Made by a program: the position numbers and the translations under genes
Source: CAZFVY01 sp964522665
GTDB taxonomy: Bacteria; Verrucomicrobiota; Verrucomicrobiia; Limisphaerales; CAZFVY01
Direction: 5' to 3'
Length of the DNA: 6,674 bases
Assembly (NCBI GenBank): GCA_964522665.1
Contig: CAZFVY010000182.1
Location: 1-6,674, forward strand
In this document: one piece after another, positions 1-5,932 of the stretch
How the letters are laid out: every line of letters starts with the position of its first letter
Numbering within the stretch: the stretch's first letter is position 1
Notes under the pieces: model-generated
Seen by the model: only the letters and a program-made list of their open reading frames with translations
The model's database searches: none
What the model was told of the DNA's origin: nothing

Positions 1-196
1 CATAGCGATCCGTCGGTTCAAATTGCAATAAAAGACGCCGACGATTCACGTCTTTGCCTCGGACCAAAATAGCCAATCCGACAATCCCTTTGTGTCCACC
101 GCCAGTATTAGCGTGGCCTTCTTTGTGAGCGATGCTCCAAAGGAATTTGGTCCCATCAATTTGGATGAGACCTCCTTTCGTGGGATCGTTTCTCAT
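1..196 (-). CDS. Small hypothetical protein, N-terminal part (cut by window edge)
   Basis: An ATG at 196-194 on the minus strand opens a frame that stays open for 65 codons to the left edge, so only the N-terminus is visible. The protein begins MRNDPTKGGLIQIDGTKFLW and continues through a glycine/histidine-rich patch (GHANTGGGHKG) into hydrophobic GIVGLAILV, then a basic RRR followed by LLLQFEP and DRY at the edge. The alternation of short beta-like stretches and turns looks like a real small beta-rich domain, and codon use is not biased toward stops. I do not recognise the family; the 'I-x-I-D-G-x-x-F-x-W' opening resembles small uncharacterised bacterial proteins. No Shine-Dalgarno sequence precedes the ATG. 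The next minus-strand gene ends nearly 400 bp upstream, so this gene probably has its own promoter. Confidence 0.6.
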   Translation of the reverse strand, partial: MRNDPTKGGLIQIDGTKFLWSIAHKEGHANTGGGHKGIVGLAILVRGKDVNRRRLLLQFEPTDRY

Positions 197-590
197 CCAA
201 GGAGATTATTTAAGAACGGCAAATAACTCAAGAAATCGCTCACCGCGGGTCACTTGGACTGGCGCGTGAGGCGTTTCCAGTAAACATTCCGAGAAAAATC
301 GCAACGACCCCAGCCAGCCGCCAACTTTGTCCGGAGCAGGCTTGTTAACCAAGGAGACCTAAGCATTTGGGGCAAAGTCACCAATCGATCTGTCACTGAT
401 CCACCCCGAAGACCCGAAGCAGTTGCCCAGGGAGCTGGAAGGGATCGCTTGGCCGCCTCCAATGGAACGTCCCAAGTGATCGGATCGATTTAGTTTTGAC
501 ATTCCTTTTGCACTGGCGTTGTGAAATGCCAAATGCGAGTACTCGCCCCCCCGAATGCAAAGCGACCCCCGGCCCCCCCCGAACCGCGTC
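197..590. other. Non-coding interval between two minus-strand genes
   Basis: About 390 bp separate the start of the left-edge gene from the stop of the beta-propeller gene. Short frames can be opened on the minus strand (about 70 and 109 codons), but their translations show no domain-like pattern and one runs back into the propeller gene antiparallel to nothing recognisable. The left part is less G+C-rich than the genes. It should hold the promoter of the left-edge gene. The best candidate is TTGAGT (231-226) with an AATAAT-like box (210-205), but the 15-bp spacing is poor. No classical terminator hairpin plus T-run follows the propeller stop; that end instead carries a palindrome and G-runs. 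Confidence 0.5.
535..580. repeat. 12-bp palindrome plus three C/G homopolymer runs downstream of the propeller gene
   Basis: GCGAGTACTCGC at 535-546 is a perfect 12-bp palindrome. It abuts a C7 run (546-552), followed by C5 (566-570) and C8 (573-580). Read on the minus strand this gives G8, G5 and G7 tracts within about 35 nt, lying 10-45 nt after the TAA stop of the propeller gene. The G8 tract can supply two G-triplets, so a four-tract G-quadruplex is possible in the 3' untranslated region. The palindrome is not followed by a T-run, so it is not a standard intrinsic terminator. Homopolymer lengths should be treated cautiously in a draft assembly. Confidence 0.5.
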
Positions 591-1853
591 TTAGTCCTCC
601 GCGATGCAGTAGAGGCGCCGGTCGGTGCGGAGAAAAATCTGCCCGTCGGAGATAGCGGGCGTCGCGTTGCTCGGTTCGCCCAGATCATTCATCGCCAAAA
701 CCTCCAACTTCGCCGGGTCGGGGCGAAAGACCGTGGTGACGCCTTTTCGGCTGGTGACATACAACCGCCCGGCGGCCATCACCACCGAACCCCAGCTCTC
801 GCCGCCTTCGAGCCGCTCGATCCATCGAATTTTCCCGGTTTGACATTCCATGCACTGGGCAGTCCCTGGTCCCGCGTTGACGAGGAAGACGTTTCCCCCC
901 ACGACCACGCCGGAGCCAACCCGTTGCGTTTGTTTCGCCAGCCACAGCCGGTTGGAAGTGGTTACGTCACCAGCTCCGCCCAGCCTGAAACCAAACGTCG
1001 GTCCGTTGACCCATCCCGAGAACGCGACGCCGATTTCGCCGGAGACGACCGGCGACGGATAGATCAGGTCAGCCAGTGGTTCCGCAAATCCCTCGCAAAA
1101 CCACAAGCGGGCGCCGGTCTTCGGATCGCAGGCGACCAACTGCGTGAGCAGGCTGCAAAGGATCTGATCCTTGCCCCCGACCCTGGCAACAATGGGCGTA
1201 CACCACGAGCCCCAATTTCCTTTCAGGAGGGTTTTCGGACCGCCGGGTTCGTCGTATTTCCAGAGCAGTTTGCCGGTCTTCAAGTCAAGCGCAGCGAGAA
1301 AGGCCCGCTCACCCGGACCGAAGTTCAAGATGACCTTCCCACGATGAAGGATCGGGGAGGAACCGTAGCCCCATTCATTACGCACTTCACCGAGGTCCGT
1401 TTTCCAAAGCTCTTTGCCGTCGAAATTGTAGCAAAAGACCCCGGCCGAGCCATGCCAGACCACCACTCGCGCGCCGTCAGCCGCGGGCGTGGACCCGCAG
1501 TAAGGATTCGATTGGTGCGTCGGCTCAACTCGGGGAAACTCAACCGTCCGCACCCAAAGCTCCTGGCCCGTTCGGCGGTCGAAGCAATACAGGTTTCGCT
1601 TCTTGCCCGAGTCTTCCGCGCAAGTGACAAAGACGCGCCCATGCGAAACGATGGGGCTGCTGTTACCCGGACCTGGGAGTGTCGCTTTCCAGCGGACGTT
1701 ATTCGTCGGTCCCCAATGGAGCGGCGCTTTGGACTCTTGCGCGACACCATTCCCGAGCGGCCCGCGGAACTGCGGCCAATCCCCTGCCCGCACTGTCGGG
1801 GACAACAACAAGGCAAGCGCAGCAGCAGACTGAAACAATATTCGGCGATTCAT
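591..1853 (-). CDS. Secreted PQQ-like beta-propeller repeat protein
   Basis: From the ATG at 1853 the protein has 420 residues; a TTG two codons earlier (1859) is an alternative start. Residues 1-23 form a classic Sec signal peptide: MNRR, a hydrophobic core rich in Ala and Leu, and a VRA cleavage site before GDWPQFRGP. Mature N-termini of the WPQFRGPxGNG type are common in exported PQQ-like propeller proteins of Planctomycetes and Verrucomicrobia. Blade-closing motifs recur at TGQELW (95-100), DGKELW (145-150), TGKLLW (193-198), TGARLW (246-251) and TGKIRW (339-344), with a last strand near RLYCIAED. No calcium/PQQ dehydrogenase catalytic signature, haem site or second domain is visible, so it is more likely a binding or scaffold propeller in the periplasm than a quinoprotein dehydrogenase; substrate unknown. 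Several cysteines (positions 78, 90, 119, 141, 218, 233, 242, 253, 334, 337) could form disulfides after export. No strong ribosome binding site is visible. It appears monocistronic. Confidence 0.9.
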   Translation of the reverse strand: MNRRILFQSAAALALLLSPTVRAGDWPQFRGPLGNGVAQESKAPLHWGPTNNVRWKATLPGPGNSSPIVSHGRVFVTCAEDSGKKRNLYCFDRRTGQELWVRTVEFPRVEPTHQSNPYCGSTPAADGARVVVWHGSAGVFCYNFDGKELWKTDLGEVRNEWGYGSSPILHRGKVILNFGPGERAFLAALDLKTGKLLWKYDEPGGPKTLLKGNWGSWCTPIVARVGGKDQILCSLLTQLVACDPKTGARLWFCEGFAEPLADLIYPSPVVSGEIGVAFSGWVNGPTFGFRLGGAGDVTTSNRLWLAKQTQRVGSGVVVGGNVFLVNAGPGTAQCMECQTGKIRWIERLEGGESWGSVVMAAGRLYVTSRKGVTTVFRPDPAKLEVLAMNDLGEPSNATPAISDGQIFLRTDRRLYCIAED

Positions 1854-1920
1854 GTTCAAGGCGAGGAAGTGTTAGTTGCCACTCTTGACAGCTCGCCAAG
1901 CCGACGCCAAGCATTACTTC

Positions 1921-2028
1921 ATGGCTCGCCAATTGCGACTCGAATATTCTGGAGCCAGCGATCACGTTATGAATCGCCGCGATCGCCGTGAGGCAGCCTT
2001 TCGTGACGACGCCGACGGACGCAACTTC
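1921..2028 (+). pseudogene. RAYT (REP-associated tyrosine transposase) 5' remnant
   Basis: An ATG at 1921 starts a frame whose first 36 residues match the highly conserved N-terminus of RAYT/Y1 transposases: MARQLRLEYSGASDHVMNRR followed by DRREAAFRDDADGRNF. Full-length family members are usually a few hundred residues long and carry an HxH motif (typically HFHLV) and a catalytic tyrosine. Both are absent, because the similarity stops near 2028 and the frame then runs into palindromic, REP-like DNA. Deviations such as NRRDRRE for the usual NRGDRRE suggest some decay. It is divergent from the propeller gene, with about 70 bp between the two starts, and convergent with the hydrolase stub. It is not expected to be active and is a relic of a transposase that acts on REP hairpins in its host genome. 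Confidence 0.8.
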
Positions 2029-2079
2029 GCCTGGTTGCGATTTTTCACCTTGCGCCTTGCGGAGCAGCCACAATCGGTC

Positions 2080-2208
2080 CCGTCCTTACAGGACGGAACG
2101 ATCATGATTGGGGACGGTTTCCTGGGATTTCGCTTCGCTCCATCCCAACGCTATCCCAGGCCGCGCTTTCAGCGCTTCCGGCCTGAAGCTTCGGCCCATG
2201 CCTCAGGC
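2080..2208. repeat. REP-like cluster of short palindromes
   Basis: Several dyads are packed here. CCGTCCT-tac-AGGACGG (2080-2096) is a perfect 7-bp stem with a 3-nt loop. CCTGGGAT (2121-2128) pairs with ATCCCAGG (2153-2160), an 8-bp stem around a 24-nt loop. GCGCT-ttc-AGCGC (2163-2175) has a 5-bp stem. GGCC-t-GAAGCTTC-GGCC (2180-2196) is nearly palindromic, and GCCT-c-AGGC (2200-2208) is a minor one. The cluster follows directly on the RAYT stub, as expected for REP sequences that RAYTs recognise. The tail of the broken hydrolase copy reads into it from the other side. Calling it a REP family member is an inference; copy number elsewhere in the genome would decide. Confidence 0.6.
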
Positions 2209-2534
2209 TGCCTCGAACTCACGGACAGGGAAAAAGGGTGAAGAATGATCGCCGGGCCTTCCTGCCAATGCTCCGCGTAGGGATAGAATCGACCATGATC
2301 GAAATTGTTTTCGGCGAAGCTGCTCGGTCGCGGCATGGGAACGCTAAAGCTCAATTCCGGCTGGTCGCGACTGAACTCAACCCGAGCGGGCTGGCTTTCG
2401 GCGGGAATGAAGTCCGGCCCGTTCAGGAATCGAATTGCTTCCCGCCGCAGAGTTTGTATGTCAAAGCTCGGGGCTCGCCGGCAGTTTTTCTGCATGAATA
2501 ACCGGTCCATCCATTTTGCCAAGGGCGCAATCAT
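2169..2534 (-). pseudogene. Truncated N-terminal copy of an alpha/beta hydrolase
   Basis: This 121-codon frame starts with MIAPLAKWMDRLFMQ and is a paralogue of the intact hydrolase immediately upstream. Over the stretch from FLNGPDFIP to the end of similarity, 37 of 62 aligned residues are identical by my count, including ESQPA, PRP, FAENN, HGR and WQE. Similarity ends at about residue 99 (near 2238), exactly where the intact protein enters the strand leading to its HGGG oxyanion motif. The remaining 22 residues are translated from the flanking REP-like DNA, ending in ASGRKR. Nucleophile, acid and histidine are all missing, so no hydrolase activity is possible. The ATG overlaps the stop of the intact gene as ATGA (2531-2534), so the stub may still be translated. 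The divergence shows that the duplication is old, with the truncation later or independent. Confidence 0.75.
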
Positions 2535-3568
2535 TTATTTTGCATTCGATTAGTGGGGTTGTTCAGTCGCGGCGCCAGCCAGCGCAGGACGCGGTCCGGC
2601 AAGCCCGGCAGTAAGAGGGTTAAGCCTAGGCTGACGTGACCATGGGGCAATCGCCAGATCTCGGGCTGTCCCCACGACTGCCCGAGTTCGAGCGGCGCGC
2701 CCCACCCCATTACATCATGCCTGCCTTCGATCAATAAAACATTTTCCTTCGCGATCGCCGGCCTGCCTAAGGTCAGGTTTAACGGAGTCCGGTCCAGTTC
2801 CTCACCCGCCGCCCGCCGTCGCCGTATCAATTCTCGACCACGCCGCCCGACGACCGGTTCGGCTTGCGAGAACATGAGACCCATGCGCGTGCCTGGTATG
2901 GCCATGACGATCGAAGCCAGCCGCGCATCGCGGGACCCGGTCAATCCTGCCAGGTACGCGCCGAGCGAAACTCCCAGCAGCGCCACGGCGGGGCAACCTT
3001 CCGCCAAAAACCACCCGGTCAGAGTGCGGATTTCGGCAACGGCCTGCGCATAGGTCTCGGCCATCTGCAAGTAATCCGGGCTGATCAGCGGAACATACTG
3101 GCGAAGGAGTTCCAATCGACCATACACGCGTGGACGACGCTGAAAATGGTAAGGCAACTCCAAGGTCGCCGTATTGAATCCCGCGCGGCGGCAATGGATG
3201 GCGAACAAGTGAAATGCGAACTGATGACCGGGCAAATCACCGCCACCGTGCAGCAAGACGATCACTGGCCTTTCCTGCCAGGCGTCCGCGCAACGGTAGA
3301 GTCGGCCGTGAACGACATTGTTCTCCGCGAACTCGCACGGTCGCGGCGTGGGAAAACGGAAGCTCCCGTCCGAAGCGTCGGGACCAAAATCGAGTTGCGC
3401 CGGCTGGCTTTCGACGGGGATGAAGTCCGGGCCGTTCAGAAATTGGACCGCCGTCTCCAGTTTTAAATCCCGTTCGTTGGCGGCCTCCGGCCAAAGGGAT
3501 TGCGGCAGCGTCGCGTAGCCGATCTGAAGGACCGACCTGTCCATGAATCTTGCGAGGCGCGCAATCAT
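2531..3568 (-). CDS. Alpha/beta hydrolase (intact tandem paralogue)
   Basis: The start is placed at the ATG at 3568, giving 345 residues; an in-frame GTG at 3613 would add 15 residues. The ATG is preferred because MIARLARFMDRS aligns with the first residues of the downstream paralogue. The core fold is clear: hydrophobic strand PVIVLLHGGG with the HGGG oxyanion loop (107-110), nucleophile elbow GVSLG with Ser201, acid Asp285 in IEGRHD, and a histidine in LPHGHVS, most likely His311. About 100 residues precede the fold and contain the conserved blocks FLNGPDFIP and FAENN shared with the paralogue. The layout resembles ABHD18-like (DUF2048) hydrolases, but that placement is tentative. There is no signal peptide or membrane segment, so it is probably cytoplasmic; substrate unknown. 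It overlaps a tiny ORF upstream and the broken copy downstream, each by ATGA, suggesting coupled translation. Confidence 0.85.
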   Translation of the reverse strand: MIARLARFMDRSVLQIGYATLPQSLWPEAANERDLKLETAVQFLNGPDFIPVESQPAQLDFGPDASDGSFRFPTPRPCEFAENNVVHGRLYRCADAWQERPVIVLLHGGGDLPGHQFAFHLFAIHCRRAGFNTATLELPYHFQRRPRVYGRLELLRQYVPLISPDYLQMAETYAQAVAEIRTLTGWFLAEGCPAVALLGVSLGAYLAGLTGSRDARLASIVMAIPGTRMGLMFSQAEPVVGRRGRELIRRRRAAGEELDRTPLNLTLGRPAIAKENVLLIEGRHDVMGWGAPLELGQSWGQPEIWRLPHGHVSLGLTLLLPGLPDRVLRWLAPRLNNPTNRMQNK

Positions 3569-3642
3569 GCCAAGGCGTTTTCGTCCCTTACGTATTCGCG
3601 CCCGGCTTGACACTCAATCGATTTTGGCGATAGAGGGATCAT
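3565..3642 (-). CDS. 25-codon ORF bridging two hydrolase genes
   Basis: An ATG at 3642 opens 25 codons (MIPLSPKSIECQ, then AGREYVRDENALA) ending at TGA 3565-3567. Its start overlaps the TGA of the upstream hydrolase as ATGA (3639-3642), and its stop overlaps the ATG of the downstream hydrolase as ATGA (3565-3568). A plausible Shine-Dalgarno AAGGA lies at 3651-3647, 4 nt before its ATG, inside the last codons of the upstream gene. The peptide has no recognisable domain. The arrangement suggests a translational relay carrying ribosomes from one hydrolase to the next, which otherwise lacks a well-placed ribosome binding site. It could also be chance. Confidence 0.35.
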   Translation of the reverse strand: MIPLSPKSIECQAGREYVRDENALA

Positions 3643-5138
3643 TTATTCCTTAGTTTCTTTCCTTCGCTCTCCGGCAGCCCCGCCATCCGGTGGATTATCG
3701 CCGTTACTTCGCCTTTATCATTCTTGATGAAGGTCACTTGCGCGCCGTTGATTTTGAGGAAGAAATTGGTTTCCGATTCGGGATAAAGATCCAAAGGGCC
3801 TCGGATTGCGGTTTTTCCAACTGCATTCCAGACTAGATGATCTCCATTTCGCGAGATGGTCACCTTCGTTCCTATGAGAAACACGTTATCTGGCGCAATT
3901 TCATACTCGCCGACACAGGCCTCCAGAGATTTTGCGTCCAGTCTAATCAATATATTCGGTTTGGGCGCTTCAAGGGCCATTCGTGGAAGCGCCAAGCATT
4001 GGAAGGGGGCGCAACCCACGAAGATGGCCAGGGCAACGTCGCCTTGCAGCCGGGACCCGCCGCGGACCGCAAACCAGCCGATGATAACTCCCACGGTCAG
4101 GGCGGGCGCGAGGAGTAGAGCGCAAACCAAGAATACGAACGCGGCCCAACTCGCGCTCGCCTTGAACCAGCATACGGCGATCACCACCACAAGGAGACCA
4201 AGCGCGGCAAAGCTCCATCGCGGCAGGCGGAGCCGTCCGGCAACGAGCGCCAGGAGGAAGGTAACCGGCACGGCGATGCCCTGATAGCGGAAGTGTGGCG
4301 TCGCCTCGAGCCACCGGTCGCCGAGAGTGAGCAAGAAGGCGACGGCAATAAAGAGACCGATAAAGAGTCCGCGGAAGCGAGCCAATCGCGGAAATAAATC
4401 CGTGAAACCACTTGCCAGCCCGGCCGCAGCCAGCATGGCCAGCGCGGCGCCAAGGAGTCGCCAGCGCCAGGCGGTGGGAAGCGCCGGCGGCGTCATATGC
4501 GCGACGGCGCACGCGGCGTCGACGGCCGCGTTCACCAGCATTGGATCAAATCCCTCAAGCAAATGATCGGACCAGGGAGAAATCACCAGACGCGCGTCCA
4601 GTCGGGTCGTTAGGAGGGCCGGCGGAAAGGCTTCCTCGAACCGGCCGGTCAGGAGCAGCAGCGGCGGGGCGTGATCACCCAGAACCGGCACGGAACCTAG
4701 GGCAATGAAAAGCCCGGGTCTCATCCCCCCTTTCCGCACTGCCTCGCCTCCCGTAAACCCACCCATCGATTGACCCGCGAAAACATCGACCGGCCCGATC
4801 TCGCGCGCGACCGCCTCCAGCGTATGCACGGCTTCGATAACAGAAAATCTCCGCGGCGACGCTCCGTGCCCCGGTTGGTCAACGCTATAGCAAATAAATC
4901 CAGCGGCGGCCAATGCCTCCCCGTAGCGAAAGAGCGTCTCTTTCGAGCCGGCGAATCCGTGCGCGAGCAACGCCACCGGATGCGGTCCCGCGCCGGTCGG
5001 AAAGAATTTAAGCGCCGGCGTCTCCTCGGCGAGCGTCACCTTTTCGACGCGGACGCCCGGCTCCATCCGATGGGAGAGCGCGACGCCGGTAACGAAGCCG
5101 ATGGCGGCGATTCCGACGATGAGCCAGCTGCTACTCAT
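3639..5138 (-). CDS. Membrane-anchored alpha/beta hydrolase with DUF3471-like C-terminal domain
   Basis: The start is set at ATG 5138 (499 residues) because GGAG at 5150-5147 lies 8 nt upstream; TTG 5144 is a weaker alternative. Residues 5-21 form a transmembrane anchor or uncleaved signal. The hydrolase fold follows: HGFAG oxyanion motif (60-64), DQPGHG (87-92), nucleophile elbow GQSMGG with Ser124, a possible acidic residue in TGRFEE, and His192 in SDH. From about 226 to 383 there are some five to six hydrophobic helices separated by short loops such as FPRLARFR and GRLRLPRW. The last 90 residues match the DUF3471 pattern: VGEYEIAP, ISRNGDHL, LYPESETNFF and VTFIKNDKGEVT. In other proteins this domain commonly trails secreted serine hydrolases or beta-lactamase-like enzymes. 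An esterase- or peptidase-like role at the membrane is likely, substrate unknown. It ends in an ATGA overlap with the relay ORF and so leads the hydrolase operon. Confidence 0.85.
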   Translation of the reverse strand: MSSSWLIVGIAAIGFVTGVALSHRMEPGVRVEKVTLAEETPALKFFPTGAGPHPVALLAHGFAGSKETLFRYGEALAAAGFICYSVDQPGHGASPRRFSVIEAVHTLEAVAREIGPVDVFAGQSMGGFTGGEAVRKGGMRPGLFIALGSVPVLGDHAPPLLLLTGRFEEAFPPALLTTRLDARLVISPWSDHLLEGFDPMLVNAAVDAACAVAHMTPPALPTAWRWRLLGAALAMLAAAGLASGFTDLFPRLARFRGLFIGLFIAVAFLLTLGDRWLEATPHFRYQGIAVPVTFLLALVAGRLRLPRWSFAALGLLVVVIAVCWFKASASWAAFVFLVCALLLAPALTVGVIIGWFAVRGGSRLQGDVALAIFVGCAPFQCLALPRMALEAPKPNILIRLDAKSLEACVGEYEIAPDNVFLIGTKVTISRNGDHLVWNAVGKTAIRGPLDLYPESETNFFLKINGAQVTFIKNDKGEVTAIIHRMAGLPESEGKKLRNK

Positions 5139-5361
5139 TTCCAAAACTCCAACGAATGGGCATCAATCCGGTCAACGGCGCGTTGGGCGGGTCGTATGGC
5201 GCTACTACCTGGGCGGTATTCTGAAAACGCCGGAGCTCCCGGCGAAGGTACTGACGCAGGTTCCACGGGCGCCGCGGAAACGCCTCCATACAATTGGCAA
5301 ACGTCATCGTGATCAACTCTTGAAACTGGCCTTGGGTAAGCGGAATCCACTCGCCCGTCAA
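5131..5361 (-). CDS. Possible small hypothetical protein upstream of the membrane hydrolase
   Basis: A minus-strand frame of 76 codons from a TTG at 5361 (an internal ATG lies at 5307) ends at TAG 5131-5133, overlapping the ATG of the membrane hydrolase by 8 bp. The product starts MTGEWIPLTQGQFQELITMT and contains a basic, probably helical segment NLRQYLRRELRRFQN, then a proline-rich YDPPNAPLTG and ends WSFGNE. I do not recognise a family. The frame also stays open upstream through the 9-bp repeat, read as Gln-Ser-Pro, to the edge of the gap at 5474. The true start may therefore lie inside or beyond the unsequenced stretch, and the repeat may be an N-terminal linker. The overlap with a well-supported gene and the third-position G+C bias favour coding, but the lack of ATG/GTG and of a ribosome binding site keeps this tentative. 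Confidence 0.4.
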   Translation of the reverse strand: MTGEWIPLTQGQFQELITMTFANCMEAFPRRPWNLRQYLRRELRRFQNTAQVVAPYDPPNAPLTGLMPIRWSFGNE

Positions 5362-5411
5362 GCGGCGCTGGCGGCGGAGCGGGCGGTGCGCGGTCGCGAG
5401 CTCCGGGGATT

Positions 5412-5619
5412 GTGGACTCTGTGGACTCTGTGGACTCTGTGGACTCTGTGGACTCTGTGGACTCTGTGGACTCTNNNNNNNNNNNNNNNNNNNNNNNNNN
5501 NNNNNNNNNNNNNNNNNNNNNNNNNNNNNNNNNNNNNNNNNNNNNNNNNNNNNNNNNNNNNNNNNNNNNNNNNNGTGGACGGCTTGGACCGAGTGGAACC
5601 CGTGGACCGGGTCGGCTCG
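5412..5619. repeat. 9-bp minisatellite (GTGGACTCT)n interrupted by assembly gap
   Basis: Seven exact head-to-tail copies of GTGGACTCT occupy 5412-5474. After the gap the array resumes in degenerate form: GTGGACGGC, TTGGACCGA, GTGGAACCC, GTGGACCGG and GTCGGCTCG (5575-5619). The unit length is a multiple of three and the unit contains no stop codon in any of the six frames (VDS, WTL and GLC forward; EST, SPQ and RVH reverse). Copy-number changes therefore never shift or terminate a frame. Identical copies are found only on the left of the gap, suggesting recent expansion there. Confidence 0.9.
5475..5574. other. Assembly gap of 100 N
   Basis: Exactly 100 N stand between repeat units. The round number points to a scaffolding placeholder, so the true length is unknown. 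If the array continued in whole 9-bp units the gap would be a multiple of 9, which 100 is not. Reading frames cannot be carried across it. Confidence 0.95.
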
Positions 5620-5932
5620 GCGACACAGCTCGACTCTGGCGCGTGGAACGGGCTGGAGTGATGGCGGGGGTTCGGAAGACTCCGTGGCTTACGTTTTGCT
5701 CACTCACGATAATGCCCGCGGCGGGGAATACAAACGCTCGAGGTGGGTGGAGACTGCGCCAATGTTCGAGTTGAAAAAGAGAACTGAGCGGGGTGGTAAC
5801 GAGGCGGCGGGTACGGCATTACGGCGCGGGCGCCGGGCGCGGAAATACGCGGGGCGCCGTCCTGGCTCTGGGACCACGAAAGCGCGAAGGGGCGTCATCG
5901 ATGGGCCAGCGTTCGGGATCGCGAGCGGGGCT
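5620..5932. other. G+C-rich interval without a convincing gene
   Basis: This stretch lies downstream (minus-strand sense) of the four-helix gene. Frames are open on both strands because the sequence is very G+C-rich, but translations are dominated by Arg, Pro, Ala and Gly with no motif. One minus-strand frame from a GTG at 5707 (MSEQNVSHGVFRTPAITPAR) runs into the repeat array and the gap. It could be the N-terminus of a protein whose linker is the minisatellite, but nothing else supports it. No terminator hairpin with a T-run is seen. Confidence 0.45.

Noticed and set aside
205..231. Sigma-70-like promoter for the left-edge gene
   Set aside because: TTGAGT and AATAAT-like boxes exist but with 15-bp spacing and weak matches; not strong enough to list as a feature.
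359..688. Minus-strand frame of 109 codons between the propeller and left-edge genes
   Set aside because: Part of it overlaps the 3' end of the propeller gene out of frame and the rest shows no pattern. It crosses homopolymer runs that would make any frame unreliable.
555..1991. 478-codon open frame on the plus strand
   Set aside because: It is the antisense of the propeller gene. Its translation is rich in Arg, Pro and Gly with no domain, while the minus strand shows a signal peptide and repeated propeller motifs.
2876..3470. Plus-strand frame of about 200 codons opposite the intact hydrolase
   Set aside because: It is antisense to a gene with clear catalytic motifs and has no independent support.
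5412..5619. CRISPR array
   Set aside because: The 9-bp units are directly adjacent with no spacers, so this is a tandem minisatellite.
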